A stretch of 8,283 bases of DNA. Origin: Candidatus Nomurabacteria bacterium RIFCSPHIGHO2_01_FULL_39_9 (lineage in GTDB: Bacteria > Patescibacteriota > Minisyncoccia > Phycocordibacterales > DATEUR01). Location: the NCBI GenBank assembly GCA_001786825.1, contig MFTL01000001.1, forward strand, positions 24,000 to 32,282, in the 5' to 3' direction. The number at the start of each line of letters is the position of its first letter. Position 1 is the first letter of the stretch. Below the pieces are notes generated by a model. The model was not told the origin of the DNA. It did no database searches and saw only the letters and a list, made by a program, of their open reading frames with translations. This document shows positions 1 through 4,828 of this stretch, in pieces. The translations under genes were made by a program, and so were the position numbers.

Positions 1-236
1 GTCTGTGATTCATTTAAAATACTAGAAGGTGTTTGACCTAGATCAAATGTGTCTTTTTTATCTTTTCCGTATGTTACTACAACAATTACAATACCGGCCA
101 CAATTAAAACGCCAGCCGAAATTAAAATCGGCAGACGATATTTCGTCCAAAAATTATCCTCATCTTTAAACTTAATTTTAACCTTATTGCCAAATTGATC
201 TCCTGATTCGTTGCTTAATTCATTGTCTGGTTCCAT
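1..236 (-). CDS. Membrane-anchored protein of unknown function, N-terminal part only
   Basis: An open frame starts at the ATG at 236-234 and runs off the left edge without a stop, giving 78 codons. The product begins MEPDNELSNES, has a polar, charged stretch of about 33 residues, then one hydrophobic segment at about residues 35-56 (LPILISAGVLIVAGIVIVVV), followed by a charged KDKKD patch. This fits a cytoplasmic N-tail, one membrane helix and an extracytoplasmic C-terminal domain that lies outside the window. I do not recognise the family, because the anchor alone is not diagnostic. An extended -10 element (TGGTATAAT) ends 6 nt before the ATG, which supports this start and suggests a leaderless transcript. 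The gene is divergent from the phosphotransferase at 367. Confidence 0.72.
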   Translation of the reverse strand, partial: MEPDNELSNESGDQFGNKVKIKFKDEDNFWTKYRLPILISAGVLIVAGIVIVVVTYGKDKKDTFDLGQTPSSILNESQ

Positions 237-242
237 ATTAGT

Positions 243-251
243 ATTATACCA
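243..251 (-). promoter_or_regulatory. Extended -10 promoter for the membrane-anchored protein
   Basis: Read on the minus strand, TGGTATAAT is a perfect extended -10 (TG-n-TATAAT). Six bases (ACTAAT) separate it from the ATG at 236, so initiation about 7 nt downstream would fall on or beside the start codon. No good -35 is present at 16-18 bp spacing, as is common for extended -10 promoters. Confidence 0.6.
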
Positions 252-269
252 GTTCTTGTGTCCAACCTG

Positions 270-313
270 TATACAGAAAAAGAGTCCTATTGCTATGGCT
301 CTTTTTCTGTATA
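270..313. terminator. Perfect 15-bp-stem hairpin, bidirectional terminator-like, between divergent genes
   Basis: TATACAGAAAAAGAG (270-284) is exactly complementary to 299-313, with a 14-nt loop in which CC and GG can also pair. Each strand reads a G/C-containing stem base followed by five T, the form of a bidirectional intrinsic terminator. It sits upstream of both divergent promoters, so no gene in the window obviously needs it. It may insulate the two promoters, be a leftover from an older gene order, or serve another role. Confidence 0.5.
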
Positions 314-354
314 TCTGACTTAGAGAATAATGTTAATTCATAAAATAAAGCTGA

Positions 355-360
355 TATAAT
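355..360 (+). promoter_or_regulatory. -10 element of the phosphotransferase gene
   Basis: A consensus TATAAT lies 6 nt (AAGAAA) before the GTG at 367. The best -35 candidate is a poor TGTTAA at 331-336 with an 18-bp spacer. The geometry predicts a transcript starting at or next to the GTG, so the mRNA would be leaderless. The AAGAAA stretch is too close to the start to be a normal Shine-Dalgarno sequence. Confidence 0.5.
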
Positions 361-366
361 AAGAAA

Positions 367-1254
367 GTGAAAAAGAACGTATCAAAGGAAGAGCTTACTG
401 CCATTATTATGGAAGATTTTCCTGATCTAATTATTAAAAAAGTAGATAATATCGAAACAGGAACAGAAAATATTGTTCTTAGTGTGAATGATGAATTTAT
501 TTTTCGTTTTTCGATTGACATAAAAGACAACTTTATTAAAGAAGAAAAAGTCCTTAATGTTCTCAAAGGAAAACTATCATTTAAAATCCCTGAAATTATT
601 TTTGAAGGGAAAAGCCATCTTTATTTTGGATACAAGAAAATTCAAGGAAAAATACTAACTGCTGATGAGTACAGCATCTTATCAATAACAACTAAAGATT
701 ATATTGCATCACAACTATCCTCTTTTCTTATTGAGATTCATAATCAACCAGTGAGTTATTTTTCTTTTATTGATCTAGAGCCAGCCAATAAAGATTTATT
801 AATTGGTGAAATAGAGAATAAAAAGAATCAAATTCCATTCGACGACATAAGAAAACATGCTTATTTTGTATTGGATTGGTATAAAAAAATTAAAGAAGAT
901 AAGACTAACCAATCTCTTATTCACTGGGATCTTAATTTTAATAACTTTCTCGTAGATGAAAATTATAACATTACAGGTATTATTGATTTTAGTACTGTAA
1001 CAATTGGAGATCCGCACCTTGATTTTCATTCCGAATATAGGGATTCAATGGACTTGGTTATACGAGTGGTCGAACAATATAATCTTAAATCAAAAAAACA
1101 AATCAATCTTAAAAGAGTAATGCTTTACTCGTGGATTAACGAACTCTATGATTTATGTGTTAATTTAGACAACCAAGATTCTGTTAATTTTAAAAATGCC
1201 GTCCAAAGAATGAGAAGCTGGGAAAAAATTAGCTACTTAGATATTACTTCTTAA
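367..1254 (+). CDS. APH-family phosphotransferase (aminoglycoside phosphotransferase/choline kinase fold)
   Basis: This 295-residue protein has the eukaryotic-kinase-like fold of the APH superfamily and would transfer a phosphate from ATP or GTP to a small molecule in the cytoplasm. The N-lobe includes the strand FIFRFS (residues 45-50), where many members have a lysine. The catalytic Brenner-type motif HWDLNFNN supplies H186, D188 and N193. The metal-binding IDF motif has D207, followed by the family-typical GDPHLDF at 214-220. The layout resembles APH(2'') enzymes, but the substrate cannot be read from the sequence and resistance should not be assumed. The start is GTG at 367, placed to include the first helix; ATG at 409 (Met15) is the alternative. 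It is the only plus-strand gene in the window. It is A+T-rich (15 G/C in 421-480), although parts of mnmA are similar. It ends before a strong terminator and looks like a monocistronic accessory gene. Confidence 0.85.
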   Translation: MKKNVSKEELTAIIMEDFPDLIIKKVDNIETGTENIVLSVNDEFIFRFSIDIKDNFIKEEKVLNVLKGKLSFKIPEIIFEGKSHLYFGYKKIQGKILTADEYSILSITTKDYIASQLSSFLIEIHNQPVSYFSFIDLEPANKDLLIGEIENKKNQIPFDDIRKHAYFVLDWYKKIKEDKTNQSLIHWDLNFNNFLVDENYNITGIIDFSTVTIGDPHLDFHSEYRDSMDLVIRVVEQYNLKSKKQINLKRVMLYSWINELYDLCVNLDNQDSVNFKNAVQRMRSWEKISYLDITS

Positions 1255-1268
1255 AGTTATTGGCCACA

Positions 1269-1319
1269 GAAAAAGCCCCTCATTTAGTAGAATGACCTAC
1301 TGGGCTGAAGGGCTTTTTC
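1269..1319. terminator. Bidirectional intrinsic terminator shared by the phosphotransferase and the tRNA-Asp end
   Basis: GAAAAAGCCC (1269-1278) pairs perfectly with GGGCTTTTTC (1310-1319). Inner pairs extend the stem, with AGTAG at 1286-1290 against CTACT at 1297-1301 and an apical loop of six bases. A T5 tract closes it on the plus strand and the same holds on the minus strand. It lies 14 nt after the phosphotransferase stop and 5 nt beyond the 3' end of tRNA-Asp, so it can stop both convergent transcripts. Confidence 0.85.
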
Positions 1320-1324
1320 CTTTG

Positions 1325-1398
1325 CGCGGTCGACCGGACTTGAACCGGCAACCTCCCGCGTGACAGGCGGGTGCTCTAACCAGTTGAGCTACGACCGC
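1325..1398 (-). tRNA. tRNA-Asp (anticodon GTC)
   Basis: A complete 74-nt cloverleaf. The acceptor stem GCGGTCG/CGACCGC is perfect, the D-loop AACTGGTTA has the normal G18-G19, the anticodon arm is CCCGC-CTGTCAC-GCGGG (GTC), and the T-loop is a normal TTCAAGT. The discriminator is G, as expected for tRNA-Asp. CCA is not encoded (GCAAA follows), so it must be added after transcription. It is the last of three minus-strand tRNA genes and runs into the shared terminator. It is the canonical reference against which the two CAT tRNAs upstream look unusual. Confidence 0.95.
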
Positions 1399-1523
1399 AT
1401 ATTTATATGACTATTTCTTTCTTTAAAAACATAAAGAAAGAGCCCTTGTATTATACATGAAATGAAAAATTTTTTAAGTGTTTTTAATGAATTTTTTAAG
1501 ATTCTACTAAAAATAGATTTCGA
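1399..1523 (-). promoter_or_regulatory. A+T-rich tRNA spacer with -10 element and short hairpin
   Basis: This 125-bp spacer contains no gene. On the minus strand it has a consensus TATAAT at 1455-1450 with a weak TTAAAA (1477-1472) upstream at 16 bp, a plausible promoter for tRNA-Asp. An A/T hairpin with a 10-bp stem (TCTTTCTTTA at 1416-1425 against 1432-1441) lies between this promoter and the tRNA. It lacks G/C pairs at its base and does not resemble a strong terminator; it could take part in processing the tRNA 5' leader. Confidence 0.4.
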
Positions 1524-1597
1524 TGCCGGTGACTGGAGTTGCACCAGTGACCTTCGCTTTATGAGTGCGATGCTCTAACTACCTGAGCTACACCGGC
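1524..1597 (-). tRNA. tRNA-Met, elongator type (anticodon CAT); tRNA-Ile2 not excluded
   Basis: A complete 74-nt cloverleaf with perfect acceptor stem GCCGGTG/CACCGGC, D-stem GCTC/GAGC, T-stem ACTGG/CCAGT and discriminator A. The loop CTCATAA gives anticodon CAT. The 1-72 pair is G-C, so it is not the initiator. Elongator Met is favoured by its resemblance to the usual GTAGCTCAG...GTTAGAGCA body, but an Ile2 tRNA (C34 changed to lysidine) has the same gene anticodon and cannot be excluded. Oddities are an A31-A39 mismatch closing the anticodon stem, a D-loop AGGTAGTTA with A18-G19 instead of GG, and a T-loop TGCAACT with G55 instead of U55. CCA is not encoded. A copy of its first 12 bases and leader lies at 1681-1696. 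Confidence 0.9.
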
Positions 1598-1659
1598 AAT
1601 ATTTATATACTTTATCGTACTTATAAATTATTTACAAATTTGCCACACGCCTCCGACAG

Positions 1660-1680
1660 ATCGGAAGCTTCGCTTCCGAT
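1660..1680. repeat. Perfect 9-bp hairpin between two tRNA genes, with a competing upstream arm
   Basis: ATCGGAAGC (1660-1668) and GCTTCCGAT (1672-1680) form a perfect stem with a 3-nt loop. TCCGA at 1652-1656 can also pair with TCGGA at 1661-1665, so three segments alternate as TCCGA/TCGGA/TCCGA. The hairpin ends exactly where the 16-bp tRNA-derived repeat begins at 1681. There is no T-tract on either strand, so it is not an intrinsic terminator. It is more G+C-rich than the spacer around it, which suggests inserted or recombined DNA. Confidence 0.65.
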
Positions 1681-1696
1681 AGCTACACCGGCAATA
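1681..1696 (-). repeat. Second copy of the tRNA-Met 5' end (16-bp direct repeat)
   Basis: AGCTACACCGGCAATA occurs at 1586-1601 and again at 1681-1696, identical over 16 bp and 95 bp apart. The first copy is the first 12 bases of tRNA-Met plus four bases of its leader, read on the minus strand. The second copy is a tRNA 5' fragment with no tRNA body after it. Likely origins are a partial tandem duplication or a target-site scar left by an element that used the tRNA gene. Confidence 0.75.
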
Positions 1697-1700
1697 ACTT

Positions 1701-1771
1701 TTGCGGGGCCGGGAATTGCACCCAGGTCTGAAGGTTATGAGCCTTCCGAGATACTACTTCTCTACCCCGCG
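1701..1771 (-). tRNA. Initiator tRNA-fMet (anticodon CAT)
   Basis: A 71-nt cloverleaf with the initiator hallmarks: C1 opposite A72 (CGCGGGG against CCCCGCA), A11-U24 in the D-stem GAGA/TCTC, and CTCATAA in the anticodon loop. The anticodon stem is GAAGG/CCTTC, so pairs 29-41, 30-40 and 31-39 are A-U, G-C, G-C instead of three G-C pairs. The D-loop has seven bases (AGTAGTA) with A18-G19, and the T-loop is TGCAATT with G55. The variable loop has four bases. The discriminator is A and CCA is not encoded. A promoter with near-consensus boxes precedes it, and it heads the tRNA group. Confidence 0.93.
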
Positions 1772-1782
1772 ATGAGCTTATT

Positions 1783-1810
1783 ATTATACTTAAAAAAAAT
1801 TAAATGGCAA
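1783..1810 (-). promoter_or_regulatory. Sigma-70-type promoter of tRNA-fMet
   Basis: On the minus strand, TTGCCA (1810-1805, 5 of 6 to consensus) and TATAAT (1788-1783, perfect) are separated by 16 bp. The tRNA 5' end is 12 nt past the -10, giving a leader of about five bases. The spacer contains a run of eight A on the plus strand (1792-1799). The promoter lies just after the mgtC stop, so the tRNAs are transcribed independently of the protein operon. Confidence 0.75.
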
Positions 1811-1827
1811 GAAGATTATTATTACAA

Positions 1828-2277
1828 CTATTTATTATAACCGCGCCATTCTTTGATTTTGTGTTCAATAAACCAAAGAATCGTAAAAATAAACAAAGTT
1901 AAAATTGTGGTGATAATGGCCAAACCATAAAGTTCAAAACCAACCGCCATGCCAATACCAGCCGCAACCCAAACGCCGCTAGCAGTAGTCAAGCCAACAA
2001 CTCGCTCGCCCTGCAAGATAAGCATGCCGCCACCCAAGAAACCAATGCCAACAATAATCTGAGAAGCAACACGCAACGGATCAAACATTGTCTGGCCTAA
2101 GAATTTTTGCGCAACCATTTGCGAAATTATGACAAACAATGCGGAGCCTAATGAAACAAGTGCATAAGTTCTCATGCCCGCTGATTTATGAGCAATGACA
2201 CGTTCAGTACCGATAACTGTGCCAAGCAAGAGTGCTAGCAATAGTTTTGCAATTAATGATGATGTAAGTTCAAACAT
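1828..2277 (-). CDS. MgtC/SapB (YhiD-like) family inner-membrane protein
   Basis: This 149-residue hydrophobic protein is of the MgtC/SapB family, whose founding member supports growth at low magnesium; many members have no known function. Visible family motifs, numbered from this start, are GTVIGTER at about 18-25, the AGMRTYALVSLGSALF stretch at about 33-48, GIGFLGGGMLI near 80-90, and GLTTASGVWVAAGIGMAVG near 98-116. About four or five membrane helices follow from the hydrophobicity. It lacks the C-terminal ACT-like domain of Salmonella MgtC and so resembles the short YhiD/SapB form. I choose the ATG at 2277, because the family starts just before the first helix and an extended -10 lies 6 nt before it. 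A GTG at 2304 would add nine residues and overlap mnmA. The ATG is 4 nt past the mnmA stop, so read-through from the operon is also likely. Confidence 0.88.
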   Translation of the reverse strand: MFELTSSLIAKLLLALLLGTVIGTERVIAHKSAGMRTYALVSLGSALFVIISQMVAQKFLGQTMFDPLRVASQIIVGIGFLGGGMLILQGERVVGLTTASGVWVAAGIGMAVGFELYGLAIITTILTLFIFTILWFIEHKIKEWRGYNK

Positions 2278-2281
2278 GATT

Positions 2282-3313
2282 TTATTGTACCACAACTCCG
2301 CCACCTAAACATTTTTCTCTGTCATAAAGAACCAAAGACTGGCCCGGCGCTACTAAAACAGGCTCTTTAAAAAAGACACCTTGCTTTGTAAATATTACTT
2401 CTTTCAATTCCCCAAGATGCCTGATTCGTGCTGAATATTTTTTGTTTATTTTCGGTTTTTCAATCCAGTTTATTTCTCGGATTTTTACCAAATTTTTTCC
2501 TTTAATTTCGTGAGCTACTGTCAAAGTATTTTTCTTCACATCTTTCTTAATAATATAATAAGGTTTATCTTCAGGAGTTTTTTTACTGATTGTAAAACCA
2601 TGACGCTCACCTAACGTGTGAAAATAAACTCCCTTGTGCCAACCAATTACTTCCCCATTTTCATTTAAAACTTTTCCTTTTTTTTCTTTAATGTATTTTT
2701 TTAAAAATTCTTTTATATCTATCTTTCCTAAAAAACAAATACCCTGACTGTCGGGTTTTTCCGCGGTTGGTAAATTATTTTTCTTTGCCGATTGTCTCAC
2801 CTCTTTTTTAAGATATTCCCCAATTGGAAAAATAGAATATTTTAATTCTTTTTTTGTAAGAGCCCAAAGAAAATAACTTTGATCCTTTGTCTTGTCGCGA
2901 GCTTGATATAGTTTCCCATTTTTAAGTCGCGCATAGTGACCAGTCGCAACAAAATTTGCACCCATCGCTCGCGCCTTTTTAAAGAAAGCGCCAAACTTTA
3001 CGAATTTATTGCACATGACATCCGGATTTGGTGTTCTTCCCTTCTTATATTCCTTAATCAAATAATCGGTAACTTCTTTTTTGTAGACTTTTTCTAAATT
3101 TAATTCTAAAAATGGAATGCCTATTTTTGCACAAACGCGAATCGCGTCCCGCCGATCAATCGGATAAGGACAAGGAAACCCGGGCGGGTACCAAGATTTT
3201 ATATAAACACCGACGACGTTATAGCCTTTTTTCTTTAATAAAAGCGCGGCCACCGACGAGTCAACGCCACCGGAAACACCGACAAAAACCGTTTTTTTCT
3301 TATTTGGTTTCAT
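2282..3313 (-). CDS. mnmA: tRNA-specific 2-thiouridylase MnmA
   Basis: MnmA adenylates U34 of tRNA-Lys, -Glu and -Gln with ATP and replaces O2 with sulfur, giving s2U34 in the cytoplasm. The 343 residues start with the PP-loop SGGVDSS (14-20). TPNPDVMC ends in the catalytic C101, and SQGICFLG contains the second catalytic C193. Other family blocks are ATGHYARL (123-130), DQSYFLW (144-150) and HTLGERHGF (232-240), followed by the C-terminal beta-barrel with the APGQSLVLYD block. Length is slightly below the usual 360-380. The start ATG overlaps the exonuclease stop in TAATG, so translation is probably coupled. The gene is lysine-rich and locally A+T-rich, with an eight-base T run on the plus strand near 2678-2685. 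Sulfur donors such as IscS or TusA-like relays are not in the window. Confidence 0.96.
   Translation of the reverse strand: MKPNKKKTVFVGVSGGVDSSVAALLLKKKGYNVVGVYIKSWYPPGFPCPYPIDRRDAIRVCAKIGIPFLELNLEKVYKKEVTDYLIKEYKKGRTPNPDVMCNKFVKFGAFFKKARAMGANFVATGHYARLKNGKLYQARDKTKDQSYFLWALTKKELKYSIFPIGEYLKKEVRQSAKKNNLPTAEKPDSQGICFLGKIDIKEFLKKYIKEKKGKVLNENGEVIGWHKGVYFHTLGERHGFTISKKTPEDKPYYIIKKDVKKNTLTVAHEIKGKNLVKIREINWIEKPKINKKYSARIRHLGELKEVIFTKQGVFFKEPVLVAPGQSLVLYDREKCLGGGVVVQ
2284..2292 (-). promoter_or_regulatory. Extended -10 promoter inside the mnmA 3' end, for mgtC
   Basis: The minus strand reads TGGTACAAT, an extended -10 with one mismatch in the hexamer. Six bases (AAAATC) separate it from the mgtC ATG at 2277, the same geometry as TGGTATAAT before the gene at 236. 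It would give a leaderless mgtC mRNA in addition to operon read-through. No -35 is evident. Confidence 0.45.
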
Positions 3314-3846
3314 TACGGCAGGGCCACTAACTTTTTAAAAAGTTCGTAAGTGGCGCGAGCGTCAGCGAGCGCCGTATGAGCATATTTATAATCAATGCCA
3401 AACATATTGCAAAGAAATCCCAGCGAATATTTTTGTGCATCGCCATTTTTGCCAAGCTTAGCAAAAGCCATCGAGATAGTGTCGAGTTTATGATAATGCA
3501 TTAAATTCGGCACGCCAGTGTTGAAAAAAGCTTTTTGCAAAAAAGAATAATCAAAAGTTATATTTTGAGCAACCATAATAGTGTCTTTTGTTTTCTCCGA
3601 AAAAGTCTTCATCGCTTCTGGTAAAGAAACTGCAAAGAGCCAATTAGCCGGATCAAAACGATTGATGCGAAGTGCTTCTGGTTCCGCCACGGCTAAATTC
3701 TCAGGTTTGACTTTCATTTCAAATTCTTCGACAATTTTTAAATCCGGCGAAACGATCACGCCGCCAATTTCAATTATTTCATGAATTTCCGAATTTAAAC
3801 CGGTCGTTTCAATGTCGATGAAAGCTAAATTTTTTTTCTGGTTCAT
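3313..3846 (-). CDS. DEDDh-type 3'-5' exonuclease (DnaQ/RNase T-like)
   Basis: A 177-residue single-domain exonuclease that should remove nucleotides from 3' ends using two metal ions. The Exo I motif FIDIETTG gives D11 and E13, Exo II NITFDYSFL gives D99, and Exo III HTALADARATY gives H157 and D162, the complete DEDDh set. It is the size of a free-standing epsilon-like subunit or oligoribonuclease-type enzyme and has no polymerase, GIY-YIG or helicase fusion. Whether it proofreads for DNA polymerase III or acts on RNA or short oligonucleotides cannot be decided from the sequence. The ATG overlaps the mltG stop (ATGA) and its stop overlaps the mnmA start, so it is the middle gene of a tightly coupled trio. 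Confidence 0.92.
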   Translation of the reverse strand: MNQKKNLAFIDIETTGLNSEIHEIIEIGGVIVSPDLKIVEEFEMKVKPENLAVAEPEALRINRFDPANWLFAVSLPEAMKTFSEKTKDTIMVAQNITFDYSFLQKAFFNTGVPNLMHYHKLDTISMAFAKLGKNGDAQKYSLGFLCNMFGIDYKYAHTALADARATYELFKKLVALP

Positions 3847-4790
3847 AAATATTTCTTTTTATTGCTAACATGTTCTTGAAAGGTTTTAGAAAAATAAACT
3901 TTCCCATTCTTATCGTGAAGATAATAAAGATAAGGCGATTCTTTTGGGAAAATGGCGGCAATAATAGCATCAAGACCGGGATTACCAATCGGCCCGGGCG
4001 GCAGACCTTTGTTTCGATAAGTATTATAAGCCGAATCGATCTTTAAGTCATCTCGGGTGAGCTCCAAGCTTGCTTTGCCGTTAATATAGAGAAAAGAAGC
4101 GTCAACTTGAAGCGGCATGCCAATTTTTATTCTTTTCCATAGAATTCCGCTGACAATTTGCCGCTCATCACTATCAAAAGATTCGCGTTCAATAATTGAA
4201 GCCATGGTGACAATTTCATCGAGCGTATGACCGCTTTTTTTTATCGCTTCGGCAAGATCTTTAGTTTTAAATTCAAAATTACCATGAAGCGCGCCGATCA
4301 CATCTTCCGGTTTGGAATCAAGAAAGAAATAATAAGTATCAGGAAAAAGATAGCCTTCTTTTGGCAGAGCCAATTTTAAAAATTTTTCTTGATTAAAGTC
4401 TTTAAGTTCCTTAGTAAACAGCATAGCCATATCGCGCGTTGATATTCCTTCCGGAAAAGTGATTTTCACCGGCGCGAGATTGTGCTGCCAGCGAACAAGC
4501 CGCCAAGCCACTTCCAGCGCATTTAGTTTCTTTTCAAAAAAATAACTCCCTGCCAAAACTCCCCGCCGACCGCCCATCATAATTACAAAAAGCTCAAAAG
4601 AAAATCGCGAACGGATAATTTTATTTTCCTTCAAATCCAAAGAAATTTTATGAAGACCCGTTCCCTCCGTAATCGTCTGAATCTTGCCAACCGGAAATTT
4701 TATTGGCGCGCTCACTATAAAAAAATACAAAACCAAAAGCGCCGAAAGCGCCATTCCTATTTTTATTTTCCAATCAAATTTTAAGATCAT
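3843..4790 (-). CDS. mltG: Endolytic murein transglycosylase MltG
   Basis: MltG cleaves nascent peptidoglycan glycan strands inside the chain from the outer face of the cytoplasmic membrane and is thought to end their elongation. The 315 residues include one N-terminal membrane helix (about 10-30). A LysM-like region follows, including AGSYFFEKKLNALEVAWRL (about 80-98). The catalytic YceG domain contains FPEGISTRDMA at 112-122, EGYLFPDTYYF at 145-155, MASIIERES with catalytic E201, the LQVDAS block near 227-232 and YNTYRNKGLPPGPIGNPG (255-272). All hallmark blocks are present and the length is typical. The start is the only ATG before the membrane helix; there is no Shine-Dalgarno sequence, and an imperfect inverted repeat lies just upstream. 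It follows the DUF8128-like gene by 38 nt and overlaps the exonuclease by 4 nt. Confidence 0.95.
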   Translation of the reverse strand: MILKFDWKIKIGMALSALLVLYFFIVSAPIKFPVGKIQTITEGTGLHKISLDLKENKIIRSRFSFELFVIMMGGRRGVLAGSYFFEKKLNALEVAWRLVRWQHNLAPVKITFPEGISTRDMAMLFTKELKDFNQEKFLKLALPKEGYLFPDTYYFFLDSKPEDVIGALHGNFEFKTKDLAEAIKKSGHTLDEIVTMASIIERESFDSDERQIVSGILWKRIKIGMPLQVDASFLYINGKASLELTRDDLKIDSAYNTYRNKGLPPGPIGNPGLDAIIAAIFPKESPYLYYLHDKNGKVYFSKTFQEHVSNKKKYL

Positions 4791-4804
4791 AATTTTCTAA
4801 ATTA

Positions 4805-4819
4805 CGAAACAGTGTTCCG
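4805..4819. promoter_or_regulatory. 15-bp imperfect palindrome in the gap before mltG
   Basis: CGAAACAGTGTTCCG has six of seven half-site bases complementary around a single central G. It fills the middle of the 38-nt gap between the upstream stop (4829) and the mltG ATG (4790). It is too tight to form a hairpin, so it could be a protein-binding site. The spacing does not match a LexA box (GAAC-N4-GTTC). The evidence is weak. Confidence 0.25.
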
Positions 4820-4828
4820 AATTTTTAA

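Noticed and set aside
409..411. ATG at 409 as the phosphotransferase start
   Set aside because: It would remove most of the first helix, and its only purine-rich upstream stretch is too far away; GTG at 367 has a TATAAT 6 nt upstream.
333..1029. Minus-strand open frames (333-566 and 799-1029) inside the phosphotransferase
   Set aside because: They are shadows of a well-supported gene with intact catalytic motifs on the other strand.
1658..1667. AGATCGGAAG, identical to the start of a common sequencing adapter
   Set aside because: The match ends after 10 bases, is fully explained by the local hairpin, and the next bases do not continue as adapter. Contamination is unlikely but cannot be excluded without reads.
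1565..1840. Plus-strand open frame of 91 codons across the tRNA region
   Set aside because: It is antisense to two tRNA genes and a tRNA promoter, and its composition follows the tRNA complements.
2278..2304. GTG at 2304 as the mgtC start
   Set aside because: It would add nine polar residues that the family lacks and overlap mnmA. The ATG at 2277 has an extended -10 just upstream and fits the start of the first helix.
2678..2685. Eight-base homopolymer in the mnmA coding region as a phase-variation switch
   Set aside because: Lysine-rich coding in an A+T-rich genome gives such runs by chance, and an essential-type tRNA modification enzyme is an unlikely phase-variable gene.
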